The translations under genes and the position numbers were made by a program. The notes under the pieces are model-generated. The model searched no databases and was not told the origin of the DNA. It saw nothing but the letters and a program-made list of their open reading frames with translations. From an uncultured Alphaproteobacteria bacterium (GTDB lineage Bacteria; Pseudomonadota; Alphaproteobacteria; HIMB59; GCA-002718135), in the NCBI GenBank assembly GCA_902573325.1, contig CACGJH010000007.1, positions 1 through 64,000 of the forward strand: a stretch of 64,000 nt of DNA, given 5' to 3'. Below, piece after piece: positions 55,226 to 63,085 of the stretch (its first letter is position 1; the number at the start of each line of letters is the position of its first letter).

Positions 55226-56149
55226 ATGTTTTTAAAAAAAAAGAAATATCTCTTTGATGGAGGTTCTGGTCAAACTTTAATGGAAATGGGTTTAGAAACA
55301 ACCGGCGATCTTTGGTCTGCACAAGCTTTATTAAATGAAAATAATCACTCAATGGTCGTAGATATGCATAAAAATTTTATAAATGCAGGCTCACAATTAA
55401 TAGTTACCTCAAATTTTAGTGTTAGAAGGAGATTATTAAAAAAATACAATTTACTTGATAAATTTGAATTTGGAATAAGATCTGCTGGAACACTTGCTTT
55501 AAAAGCAAAAAATGAAAGTGATAAAAAAGTTATTCTTGCAGGCTCATTGCCAAATCAAGGTAATACATATTCTCCAGTACATTTTGAAACAGACGAAACA
55601 ATGTTTAATTATTTTCATGAAATTGCAAAAATATTAAAAGATTACGTTGACATATTTTACCTAGATGTTTTGTGTTCAATCAAAGAAATAAAAATTGCTT
55701 TAGAAGCTTCAAAAGAATTCAATAAACAAGTTCTTGTAGGTGTGCACTTACGTTATGATGGAAAATTACCATCTGGAGAAAATCTAGATGAACTTTTTGA
55801 AACTATACAAGAATTTAATTGTTGCGGCATAGTATCAGCCTGCGTATCGCCTGAAATTGTTAATTTGAGTATTCCTATGTTCAATAAACAAAAACTTCCT
55901 TTTGGTTATAAAATGAATTTATTTAAACAACTGCCAACTAGTAATAAAGAAAAATTTAATTCAGAGGGCTTTGAAGGACATTATGATTATATTGATCCCG
56001 TTGAGTTACTTGGCACTAGGAAAGAAGAATTTGGGGAGGATAAATATAAAAAGTTTGTTTTAAAATCTTTAAATGAAGGTGTTACTCTAGTTGGTGGATG
56101 CTGTGAAGTAAAGCCACGACATATTGAAGCTATTAAGAATTTATTTTAA
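55226..56149 (+). CDS. Homocysteine S-methyltransferase family protein (MmuM/BHMT-like)
   Basis: A 307-residue Zn-dependent TIM barrel. The start YLFDGGSGQTLMEMG matches the family DGGMGT block. The zinc cysteines are in VSACVSP and the C-terminal GGCCEVKPRHI. It transfers a methyl group to homocysteine to give methionine; donors in the family are S-methylmethionine, glycine betaine and DMSP-like sulfonium compounds. The carnitine/choline genes upstream make betaine, and the DmdA-like gene downstream suggests DMSP, so either donor is plausible. First gene of the plus-strand cluster. Confidence 0.88.
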   Translation: MFLKKKKYLFDGGSGQTLMEMGLETTGDLWSAQALLNENNHSMVVDMHKNFINAGSQLIVTSNFSVRRRLLKKYNLLDKFEFGIRSAGTLALKAKNESDKKVILAGSLPNQGNTYSPVHFETDETMFNYFHEIAKILKDYVDIFYLDVLCSIKEIKIALEASKEFNKQVLVGVHLRYDGKLPSGENLDELFETIQEFNCCGIVSACVSPEIVNLSIPMFNKQKLPFGYKMNLFKQLPTSNKEKFNSEGFEGHYDYIDPVELLGTRKEEFGEDKYKKFVLKSLNEGVTLVGGCCEVKPRHIEAIKNLF

Positions 56150-56190
56150 AATTTTTTTTTAATTATTTTGTGATAAGTTGAATATATTTT

Positions 56191-57420
56191 ATGGGAGATT
56201 TAGTTAGTAATTACAGATTTGTTGTAAAGCCAGTTATTAAAGAAACTGGCAGATCTCTTGATTTGGCTAGACCCATGAAAATACATCCTCTTACTTATCA
56301 GGAATTACCACTCAACCCAGAATATACTAACTACGCTGATGGAAGATTTACACTTGAAAAATTATCTCATGCTACAGCAGATGAAATGTATTGGAAAGCT
56401 AGACAAGAAATAATCTTACGTCATACGGGTGAACATCCATACGAAATCTCTGGTCCAGATGCTGAAAATTTACTTCAACAAATATTTCCTAGAGATATTT
56501 CAAAAGTAAAAATTGGAAGATGCTCCTATCAATTTGCATGCTACCATGATGGAGGAGTGATTTCAGATGGATTGTTATTAAGATTAGAAAAAAATAAATT
56601 TTGGTTTGCTCAAGGTGATGGACATTTATATAGTTGGTACAAAGCTCATTCTAAAAATTTAGATGTTGAAATTAATGATCCAAACGTATGGGTCAGCCAA
56701 ATACAAGGCCCTAAATCTCTAAAACTTTTAGAAAAACTAGTTGATCAACCATTAAAAAATAATTTTAATTATTTTGATTGGATTGAAACTTCAATTGCTT
56801 CAGAAAAAGTGATTATAAGTAGAACAGGGTTTACGAATGAACTAGGTTGGGAAATTTATTTAAGACCACAAAATGATTCAAAAAAAATCGGAGACTTAAT
56901 ATTAAGTAATGGTGAAGAAATGGGAATGATCTTAACAGCCTCACCAGGATTTAGATGTAGAAGAATTGAGGCAGGTCTCTTATCTGCAGGGAGAGATTTT
57001 ACAAGAGATAGATCTCCATTTGCTGTTGGATTAGGAAAATTTATAGATTTTAATAAAGGAGATTTCATTGGAAGAGATTATTTGCTAAATGCAAGCAAAG
57101 ATTGTTTAACATGGGGTATGAGAGTAGAAAATAGTTTTGCTGTAGTTGACTCTGAAATTTCTATTAATAATAAAAAAGTAGGCATTGTAACTTCAAGTAC
57201 ATGGTCGCCATTTCAAGTTTGTGGTGTTGCTATAGTTCATATGAACCATGTAGAATTTGGACCAGGCACAATAGTAGATGTCAGTTGTGATGATGGTAGT
57301 TTGCAAAAAGGTGAAATCTGCACTTTACCAATGTATGATGAGAAAGGTGAAATACAAAGAGGTTTAAAAGAAGATATTCCATCCAATCCAATACCTTGGA
57401 AGGGTATTTCAAAAAACTAA
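56191..57420 (+). CDS. GcvT-like aminomethyltransferase-family protein
   Basis: A 409-residue folate-dependent GcvT-fold protein. The central block SRTGFTNELGWEIYLRP (about residues 210-226) is the GYTGExGxEI equivalent, and GFRCRRIEAGLLSAGRDF follows. A distinct N-terminal extension of about 55 residues precedes the fold. It is too diverged to be the glycine-cleavage T protein and lacks gcvH/gcvP neighbours. The family includes demethylases of dimethylglycine, sarcosine, DMSP and aromatic methyl ethers; the substrate is not determined. It follows the methyltransferase gene by 41 bp. Confidence 0.85.
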   Translation: MGDLVSNYRFVVKPVIKETGRSLDLARPMKIHPLTYQELPLNPEYTNYADGRFTLEKLSHATADEMYWKARQEIILRHTGEHPYEISGPDAENLLQQIFPRDISKVKIGRCSYQFACYHDGGVISDGLLLRLEKNKFWFAQGDGHLYSWYKAHSKNLDVEINDPNVWVSQIQGPKSLKLLEKLVDQPLKNNFNYFDWIETSIASEKVIISRTGFTNELGWEIYLRPQNDSKKIGDLILSNGEEMGMILTASPGFRCRRIEAGLLSAGRDFTRDRSPFAVGLGKFIDFNKGDFIGRDYLLNASKDCLTWGMRVENSFAVVDSEISINNKKVGIVTSSTWSPFQVCGVAIVHMNHVEFGPGTIVDVSCDDGSLQKGEICTLPMYDEKGEIQRGLKEDIPSNPIPWKGISKN

Positions 57421-57468
57421 TATATTTTGTAATAGAATTATAAATTATATTAGAATACAAATATTAAA

Positions 57469-58632
57469 ATGAATGATCTCATTAAACCTAGCACAAAAAT
57501 TCACACAATTGATGATGCAATAAGATTATCTAAAAAAAGATTACCAAAATTAGTCTTTGATTTTATTGATGGAGCATCAGGAGATGATAAACTTGCTGAA
57601 ATTAATAGTACTGCGTTAGATCAAATTAGACTTGAACCTAAGGTTTTTAGAAATGTTGAGAATAGAAATTTAAGAAAAAAAATATTTGATTTTCATTTTG
57701 ATTATCCATTTGGATTTGCACCAATGGGAATGACAAATCTTTCATGGCCTGAAGCAGATAAAATGATAGCAAAAGAAAGTGCGTATAATAATATTCCAAC
57801 ATGTGTTTCAATGGCTTCTAGTACTACGCTAGAAGATATGTTTACTTTTTCAGAAGGTCATTCATGGATGCAAATATATATTTTTCAAAGTGAAGAATTT
57901 ATTATGGAATTATTAAAAAGAGCAGAAAATATTGGATACAAAGTTTTGATCCTCACTGTTGATGTTCCAATTCTTTCAAGAAGAGCTAGAGATGATAGAA
58001 ATGGCTTTGGTTATCCATTTAAAATTGGCCCAAAACAATTTTTAGATTTTGCTCTACATCCTCAATGGAGCTTAACAACTTTATTTAAAGGCGCTCCACA
58101 ACCAATGAATTATGTTACCTCTAAAAGTGGTGATCAAATTTTTAGACGAAAAGAAAGTAGAGGAGCAACTGATTGGAATACTCTAAAAAGGGTTCGAGAC
58201 GCTTGGAAAGGAAAATTAATAATCAAAGGAGTAATGAATTCTGAAGATGCTTTGAAAATTAAAGAGGCTGGTGCTGATGCAATTCAAGTATCAAATCATG
58301 GTGGAAGGCAATTAGATAGTGCTACTGCTTCTATTAATGCTTTGCCATTAGTACGAAAAGCTTTGGGAGAGGATTTTCCAATACTTTTTGATAGTGGCAT
58401 TAGAAGTGGTAGTGATATTTTACGAGCATTAGCTCTGGGAGCTAACTTTGTTATGTTTGGTAGACCTTTAATGTACGCCATTGGCGCAGATGGTGCAAAA
58501 GGTCTTCGAAGAATCATTAACTTAATTAAAGAAGAGTTAAGTACAAATCTTGGATTAGTGGGATTAACCGATATCAATGAAGTTGATAAAAAAATTATAG
58601 CAGAGAAATTTTTTAAGGATATAAAGTATTAA
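57469..58632 (+). CDS. FMN-dependent alpha-hydroxy acid dehydrogenase/oxidase (LldD/GOX family)
   Basis: A 387-residue TIM-barrel flavoprotein. The opening IDDAIRLSKKRLPKLVFDFIDGASGDD is typical, RRARDDRNGFGYPF is the family arginine segment, and the catalytic His and substrate Arg lie in VSNHGGRQLD (about residues 271-280). FMN-phosphate binding is in FDSGIRSGSDILRALALGANFVMFGRP. It oxidises an (S)-2-hydroxy acid (lactate, glycolate, mandelate-like) to the 2-oxo acid. The ThDP enzyme gene begins 1 bp later, so the 2-oxo acid may be its substrate (inference). Confidence 0.92.
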   Translation: MNDLIKPSTKIHTIDDAIRLSKKRLPKLVFDFIDGASGDDKLAEINSTALDQIRLEPKVFRNVENRNLRKKIFDFHFDYPFGFAPMGMTNLSWPEADKMIAKESAYNNIPTCVSMASSTTLEDMFTFSEGHSWMQIYIFQSEEFIMELLKRAENIGYKVLILTVDVPILSRRARDDRNGFGYPFKIGPKQFLDFALHPQWSLTTLFKGAPQPMNYVTSKSGDQIFRRKESRGATDWNTLKRVRDAWKGKLIIKGVMNSEDALKIKEAGADAIQVSNHGGRQLDSATASINALPLVRKALGEDFPILFDSGIRSGSDILRALALGANFVMFGRPLMYAIGADGAKGLRRIINLIKEELSTNLGLVGLTDINEVDKKIIAEKFFKDIKY

Positions 58633-58633
58633 A

Positions 58634-60376
58634 ATGGCAGATAAAAAGATTAGAGGTGGGGCATTAGTTGCAAGAGCTCTTAGAGATAAAGGTATTGATA
58701 ATGTTTTTACACTTTCTGGAGGTTTTTGTAATCCAGCACTTGAAGGATTTATGGAGTGTCAAATTAATGTAATTAATTGTCCTCATGAACAAATTGCTGG
58801 TCATTTAGCTGATGGTCATACTAGAATATCAAGAAAACCATCCGTTTGTATTGTTGGACCAGAAGGTTTTGCGAATGCAGTGCCCTCAATGATGGAAGCA
58901 TGGGGTGAAAGATCACCTGTTATTTTTATAACTGGATCAAGTAGCTTAAAAAGACAAGGAGCAGGAGGTTTTAAGGAAATAGATGATGTATCTATTGCAG
59001 CACCATTAACAAAATACAGTGCAAGTATAACTGATGGTGACAGAATAAGAGAGTTCGTAGATAAAGCTTATAGAATTGCAACAAATGGTTATCCAGGTGC
59101 AGTACATTTAAGTGTGCCAGTGGATATAATGTTTTCATCATTTGCAGATGATGCAGGTTTAGAAGAAAGACCATTTACTCAACAAAAAAAACCTTTAGCA
59201 AAAGCTTGGCCCGATCCTGAGAGTTTAAATGAAATATTTGATCTTACAATTAATGCAAAAAAAACAGTTTTTATTGGAGGTCATGGAGTTTGGTGGTCTA
59301 GTGCAGAAAAAAAATTAGAGCAAGCTGGGTTTGAATTAAATATTCCAATATTTAATATACCGTACCACCAAAAACTTTTAGGTGAAGAGGCAGATTCATA
59401 CATGGGTCTGGCAGATATTCATCAATACCCACCATCAAAGATGGCTCTAAATGAATCAGATTTGGTTCTTATGATTGGTGCACGTCTTGATAATCAAATG
59501 AATTTTGGTAATCCTCCACTTTTTCCAAAGAGTACTAAGCTTGTTTGTATTAATGGATCGCATGAAGAAATAGAACTAAATAGAGCTGCAGATATTAACT
59601 TACTTTGTGACCCTGGAGTTTTTTTGGACAAACTCATAGAGTTAAAGAAAAACAGTAAATGGAAATTAAACAATCAATGGTTTGATAAGAATAAAAAAGA
59701 GAAAAAAAATTGGATTGATAAAACGTTAGATGAATTAAATAAAGAAACTGAAGAGACGAAAAAAAATGGCGGAAAAATTCATCCTCTTCAACTAGCTTTA
59801 GATGTTCAAGAAGTATTAACTGAAAATGATTGGTTAGTTATTGATGGTGGAAATACACATTTCTGGTCTGAGATCGCAATTAATATTGCTGGATCAAAAG
59901 GTAAGAAACTTGGAGGAATATTGCATCCAGGTACTTTCAGTATGTTAGGTGTTGGAGTTCCTTTTGCAATATCAGCGAAAAATCTTAATCCTAAATCTAA
60001 TGTTGTATTAATAAGTGGAGATGGTGCATTTTTATCTGGTGGATTATCAATTGAAGCTGCATTTCAAGAAAAAAAACCTATTGTTGTAGTTATAGATAAC
60101 AATGGAGGTCTTGACTGTATCTCTCAACAACAAGAAAGGTTATTTGAAAGTGGGAAACACTTTGCAACTGATTTTAGAGATATTCCATTTCATTCAATTT
60201 TTGAGGGTTTTGGAGGGCATGGAGAATTAGTTACTAAAAGAGAAGATTTAGCCCCCGCTTTAAAAAGAGCGTTAGATAGTGGTAAAACTGCATGTGTAAA
60301 TGTTAAGGCTAAAGGCGTTATAAGTCCAATAGTTGCTGCAGTTAGTGATAAAAGAGATAAAGCATCTATAGAGTAG
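58634..60376 (+). CDS. Thiamine-diphosphate-dependent enzyme, acetolactate synthase/benzoylformate decarboxylase-like
   Basis: A 580-residue three-domain ThDP enzyme. The catalytic Glu lies in CPHEQIAGHLADGHTR (about residues 50-65). The cofactor motif is GDGAFLSGG followed about 25 residues later by NNGG (about 466-494). The overall order (Pyr, central, PP domains) is that of acetolactate synthase large subunits, oxalyl-CoA decarboxylase and benzoylformate decarboxylase. No small regulatory subunit gene is adjacent, so it is probably catabolic. Pairing with the FMN hydroxyacid dehydrogenase suggests decarboxylation or ligation of a 2-oxo acid. Confidence 0.88.
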   Translation: MADKKIRGGALVARALRDKGIDNVFTLSGGFCNPALEGFMECQINVINCPHEQIAGHLADGHTRISRKPSVCIVGPEGFANAVPSMMEAWGERSPVIFITGSSSLKRQGAGGFKEIDDVSIAAPLTKYSASITDGDRIREFVDKAYRIATNGYPGAVHLSVPVDIMFSSFADDAGLEERPFTQQKKPLAKAWPDPESLNEIFDLTINAKKTVFIGGHGVWWSSAEKKLEQAGFELNIPIFNIPYHQKLLGEEADSYMGLADIHQYPPSKMALNESDLVLMIGARLDNQMNFGNPPLFPKSTKLVCINGSHEEIELNRAADINLLCDPGVFLDKLIELKKNSKWKLNNQWFDKNKKEKKNWIDKTLDELNKETEETKKNGGKIHPLQLALDVQEVLTENDWLVIDGGNTHFWSEIAINIAGSKGKKLGGILHPGTFSMLGVGVPFAISAKNLNPKSNVVLISGDGAFLSGGLSIEAAFQEKKPIVVVIDNNGGLDCISQQQERLFESGKHFATDFRDIPFHSIFEGFGGHGELVTKREDLAPALKRALDSGKTACVNVKAKGVISPIVAAVSDKRDKASIE

Positions 60377-60379
60377 GTT

Positions 60380-60715
60380 ATGGCAATTTTTTCTACACAT
60401 TTACTAAACTCAATAGATGGTACGCATGCAAGTGATGTAGAAATTGTTATTTATAAAGTAAATAATAATAACAAAGTTGTATTTTTAGAAGATAAAACAG
60501 ATAGCGCTGGAAGAATGCTTAAAGAATTTGAATTAACGAAAGAAGATTGTGAAAGTGATTATGAAATGATAATTAATTCTGGTAAATATTTTAGAAATAC
60601 TAGTGAAATAATTAATTCAATCAGTGTTAAATTTAAAATGAAAGATCCTCTTAAAAAATATCACATACCTTTAATTGTTTCTCCAAATGGATACTCAATA
60701 TGGTGGTCTAAATAA
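60380..60715 (+). CDS. Transthyretin-like protein (5-hydroxyisourate hydrolase family, YRGS signature lost)
   Basis: A 111-residue transthyretin-fold protein. STHLLNSIDGTHASDV at the N-terminus and YHIPLIVSPNGYS near the end match HIU hydrolase. His in THLL, Arg in SAGRM and His in KYHIP, three of the catalytic positions, are retained. The C-terminal signature Tyr-Arg-Gly-Ser is replaced by IWWSK. No urate oxidase or OHCU decarboxylase is nearby. It lies 3 bp after the ThDP gene and 1 bp before the DmdA-like gene, so it probably belongs to their pathway rather than to purine breakdown. Confidence 0.85.
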   Translation: MAIFSTHLLNSIDGTHASDVEIVIYKVNNNNKVVFLEDKTDSAGRMLKEFELTKEDCESDYEMIINSGKYFRNTSEIINSISVKFKMKDPLKKYHIPLIVSPNGYSIWWSK

Positions 60716-60716
60716 A

Positions 60717-61838
60717 ATGAGTAATTCAGGATTAAACATGTCTAGACGCATTAGGAGGACTCCTTATACCGAGAAAGTAATTGAGGCTGGTGTAAGTGGT
60801 TTTACTGTAGTTAATCATATGCTTCTTCCAAAATCATATAAAGCAACAGTAGAAGAAGATTATTGGCACTTATCTAAAAATACTCAAATTTGGGATGTCT
60901 CATGTCAACGACAGGTTCAAATAATAGGAGAAGATGCTCCAAAATTAATACAACTCATGTCTCCAAGATCAATAAAAGATATGCCTATTGGTAAATGTTA
61001 CTATTATCCAATGATAGATGAAAATGCAGGGATGATAAATGATCCTGTACTTTTAAAATTAAGTGAAAATAAATATTGGCTATCAGTTGCAGATTCAGAT
61101 GTCCTTCTTTGGGCAAAAGGATTGGCTGTAGGAAGAAATTTTAAAGTTGATATTATAGAGCCAGATATTTATCCCTTAGCAATTCAAGGTCCAAAATCTG
61201 AAAAATTAATGTCATCAATATTTGGAGAAAAAATTAAAAAATTAAAATTCTTTCATTTTTCATTTTTTGAATTTGAAGGAACAAAGCAGATTATTGCAAG
61301 ATCAGGATATAGCAAACAAGATGGTTTTGAGATTTATCTTAAAGGTTTTAGTTTAGGAAAAAAACTTTGGGAAACTATTTGGGAAGCAGGAAAAGATTTT
61401 AATATTTCACCTGGATGTCCAAATTTAATTGATAGAATAGAAGGTGGTTTATTATCCTATGGTAATGAATTTACTTTAGAAAATAATCCAATTGAATGTG
61501 GATTTGATAATTATTGTAAAAATTTATCTCATGATTTCATTGGAAAAAATGCACTAAAAAAAATATTAAAAAATGGAATAGAAAAAAAAATAAAAGGAAT
61601 TACTTTTGACGGGTCCCCGACTCCTCCATGCTCAATACCTTTTCCTGTATATTCAAAAAATAGATTTCAAATTGGTAATATCACCTCTGGTATTTATTCA
61701 CCGTTTTTAAAAACCAATATTGGCCTATCAATGGTTGATAGAGATTATTGGAATGATGGACAGGATGTTATCGTATTAACACCAGACAATATTGAGAGAA
61801 AAGGTAAAGTGTGCTCACTACCTTTTAATTATTCCTAA
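60717..61838 (+). CDS. dmdA: DmdA-like (dimethylsulfoniopropionate demethylase family) GcvT-fold protein
   Basis: A 373-residue folate-dependent protein; the ORF track starts inside the previous gene, and the ATG at 60717 gives a length close to SAR11 DmdA (about 369). Blocks I recall from SAR11 DmdA recur: VVNHMLLPKSY, IWDVSCQRQVQI, GKCYYYPMIDENAG, ADSDVLLWAKGLA, IARSGYSKQDGFEIY, CPNLIDRIEGGLLSYGN. The SKQ motif in place of TGE separates DmdA from GcvT. The role would be DMSP plus tetrahydrofolate to methylmercaptopropionate. A DmdA-like paralogue with another substrate cannot be excluded without a tree. Confidence 0.75.
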   Translation: MSNSGLNMSRRIRRTPYTEKVIEAGVSGFTVVNHMLLPKSYKATVEEDYWHLSKNTQIWDVSCQRQVQIIGEDAPKLIQLMSPRSIKDMPIGKCYYYPMIDENAGMINDPVLLKLSENKYWLSVADSDVLLWAKGLAVGRNFKVDIIEPDIYPLAIQGPKSEKLMSSIFGEKIKKLKFFHFSFFEFEGTKQIIARSGYSKQDGFEIYLKGFSLGKKLWETIWEAGKDFNISPGCPNLIDRIEGGLLSYGNEFTLENNPIECGFDNYCKNLSHDFIGKNALKKILKNGIEKKIKGITFDGSPTPPCSIPFPVYSKNRFQIGNITSGIYSPFLKTNIGLSMVDRDYWNDGQDVIVLTPDNIERKGKVCSLPFNYS

Positions 61839-61839
61839 A

Positions 61840-62286
61840 ATGAGTCATTCAATCGAATTAAAGTGGGAGTTAGGAGATCAAAAACTCGAATTTGGAAAAT
61901 ACTTAACTGATCACAAAGTAATACTTAACGAAAATGTATCTATTGATGCGGGATCATCTCCAGATTATGGAGGGAGTGAAACTAATATTAATCCAGAACA
62001 AAAACTTGCTGCAGCTGTAAGTAGTTGTTTTATGATGACGTTTTTAGCTTTAGCTGCAAAAATGAAATGGCCAGTCATTAATTATAAAGATAAAGCAATT
62101 TCGTATTTAGGAAAAAATGCAGAAGGAAGAATGTACGTCAACAAAATAGAGCTAAATCCAGCTATAGCATTTGAAGATAATTTTAATATTTCTGATGAAG
62201 AAATGAAAAAGATGAAAGAGAGATCACATAAGTATTGTTTTATCGCTAATTCATTATCTAAAGATGTTGAAATTCAAATCAATTAA
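61840..62286 (+). CDS. OsmC-family protein
   Basis: A protein of about 148 residues, starting at the ATG at 61840, one base after the DmdA-like stop (the track start is 16 codons too early). The OsmC/Ohr fold is indicated by GGSETNINPEQKLAAAVSSCFMMTFLALA with the first catalytic Cys, and HKYCFIANSLS with the second. The family reduces organic hydroperoxides or acts on thiol-linked substrates. Its place after dmdA-like could reflect handling of reactive sulfur or peroxide by-products (inference). It abuts the crotonase-fold gene. Confidence 0.88.
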   Translation: MSHSIELKWELGDQKLEFGKYLTDHKVILNENVSIDAGSSPDYGGSETNINPEQKLAAAVSSCFMMTFLALAAKMKWPVINYKDKAISYLGKNAEGRMYVNKIELNPAIAFEDNFNISDEEMKKMKERSHKYCFIANSLSKDVEIQIN

Positions 62287-63078
62287 ATGAATTTTAATCA
62301 AATATTAACTGAAAAAAATAATAATATTTTTAATATTATTCTTAATGACCAGAAAAACCAAAATACTTTAAGTGAAAACATGATCAATGAATTAACATCA
62401 GCGCTAGATATTGCTGATAAAGATAATGAAGTAAAAGTAATTATTTTATCATCAAAAGGTAATATTTTTTGTGCAGGACATAATTTAAAAGATTTAAATT
62501 CACAAAGATTGCAAAATGATAAAGGTGAAAGCTATTTTAAAAAAATATTTCAAATGTGCTCTCAACTTATGCTGAAAATTAATAAAAATAATAAACCAGT
62601 TATAGCTATGGTTCATGGTATTGCTACGGCAGCAGGCTGTCAGTTAATTTCTAGCTGTGATTTAGCTTACTCAAGTAGCAGAGCAAAATATGCAACCCCT
62701 GGTGTTAATATTGGATTATTTTGTTCTACACCAATGGTTCCATTATCAAGAACTGTAGGGAAAAAGCAAGCAATGGAAATGCTTCTCACTGGAGATCTTA
62801 TAGATGCAAATAAAGCATTAAGGATTGGTTTAATAAATGATGTCTTTGAAGAAGATAGTTTAAAAGAAAATGTATTTAAAATTGCTAAAAAAATATCGTC
62901 TAAATCTTCTAATACTATTAAAATTGGTAAAGAAGCTTTTTACAAACAAAAAGATATGAATTTAGAAGATGCATATACTTTTACTTCAAAGGTAATGACA
63001 GAAAATATGTTACATGATGATTCCAAAGAAGGTATTGAAGCTTTTTTAGAAAAAAGAGAACCAAACTGGAAAGAATAA
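62287..63078 (+). CDS. Crotonase-fold protein (ECHDC3-like enoyl-CoA hydratase family), catalytic Glu residues missing
   Basis: A 263-residue crotonase-superfamily protein. The CoA/oxyanion segments are CAGHNLKDL and MVHGIATAAGCQLISSCDLAYSS. Where classical hydratases have GGGCE and PE, this protein has AAGCQ and ATPGVNIGLFCSTP, so both general acid/base glutamates are replaced. This pattern is shared with ECHDC3-type proteins of unclear activity (family knowledge). A hydratase role such as DmdD in DMSP breakdown is therefore doubtful. It begins immediately after the OsmC stop and ends 7 bp from the convergent aldehyde dehydrogenase. Confidence 0.87.
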   Translation: MNFNQILTEKNNNIFNIILNDQKNQNTLSENMINELTSALDIADKDNEVKVIILSSKGNIFCAGHNLKDLNSQRLQNDKGESYFKKIFQMCSQLMLKINKNNKPVIAMVHGIATAAGCQLISSCDLAYSSSRAKYATPGVNIGLFCSTPMVPLSRTVGKKQAMEMLLTGDLIDANKALRIGLINDVFEEDSLKENVFKIAKKISSKSSNTIKIGKEAFYKQKDMNLEDAYTFTSKVMTENMLHDDSKEGIEAFLEKREPNWKE

Positions 63079-63085
63079 TTACTTC

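Noticed and set aside
57421-57468. Possible glycine riboswitch near the GcvT-like gene
   Set aside because: The 48-bp AT-rich gap is too short and shows no conserved aptamer core.
60380-60715. Straight call of 5-hydroxyisourate hydrolase in purine catabolism
   Set aside because: The C-terminal YRGS motif is missing and no urate genes are nearby.
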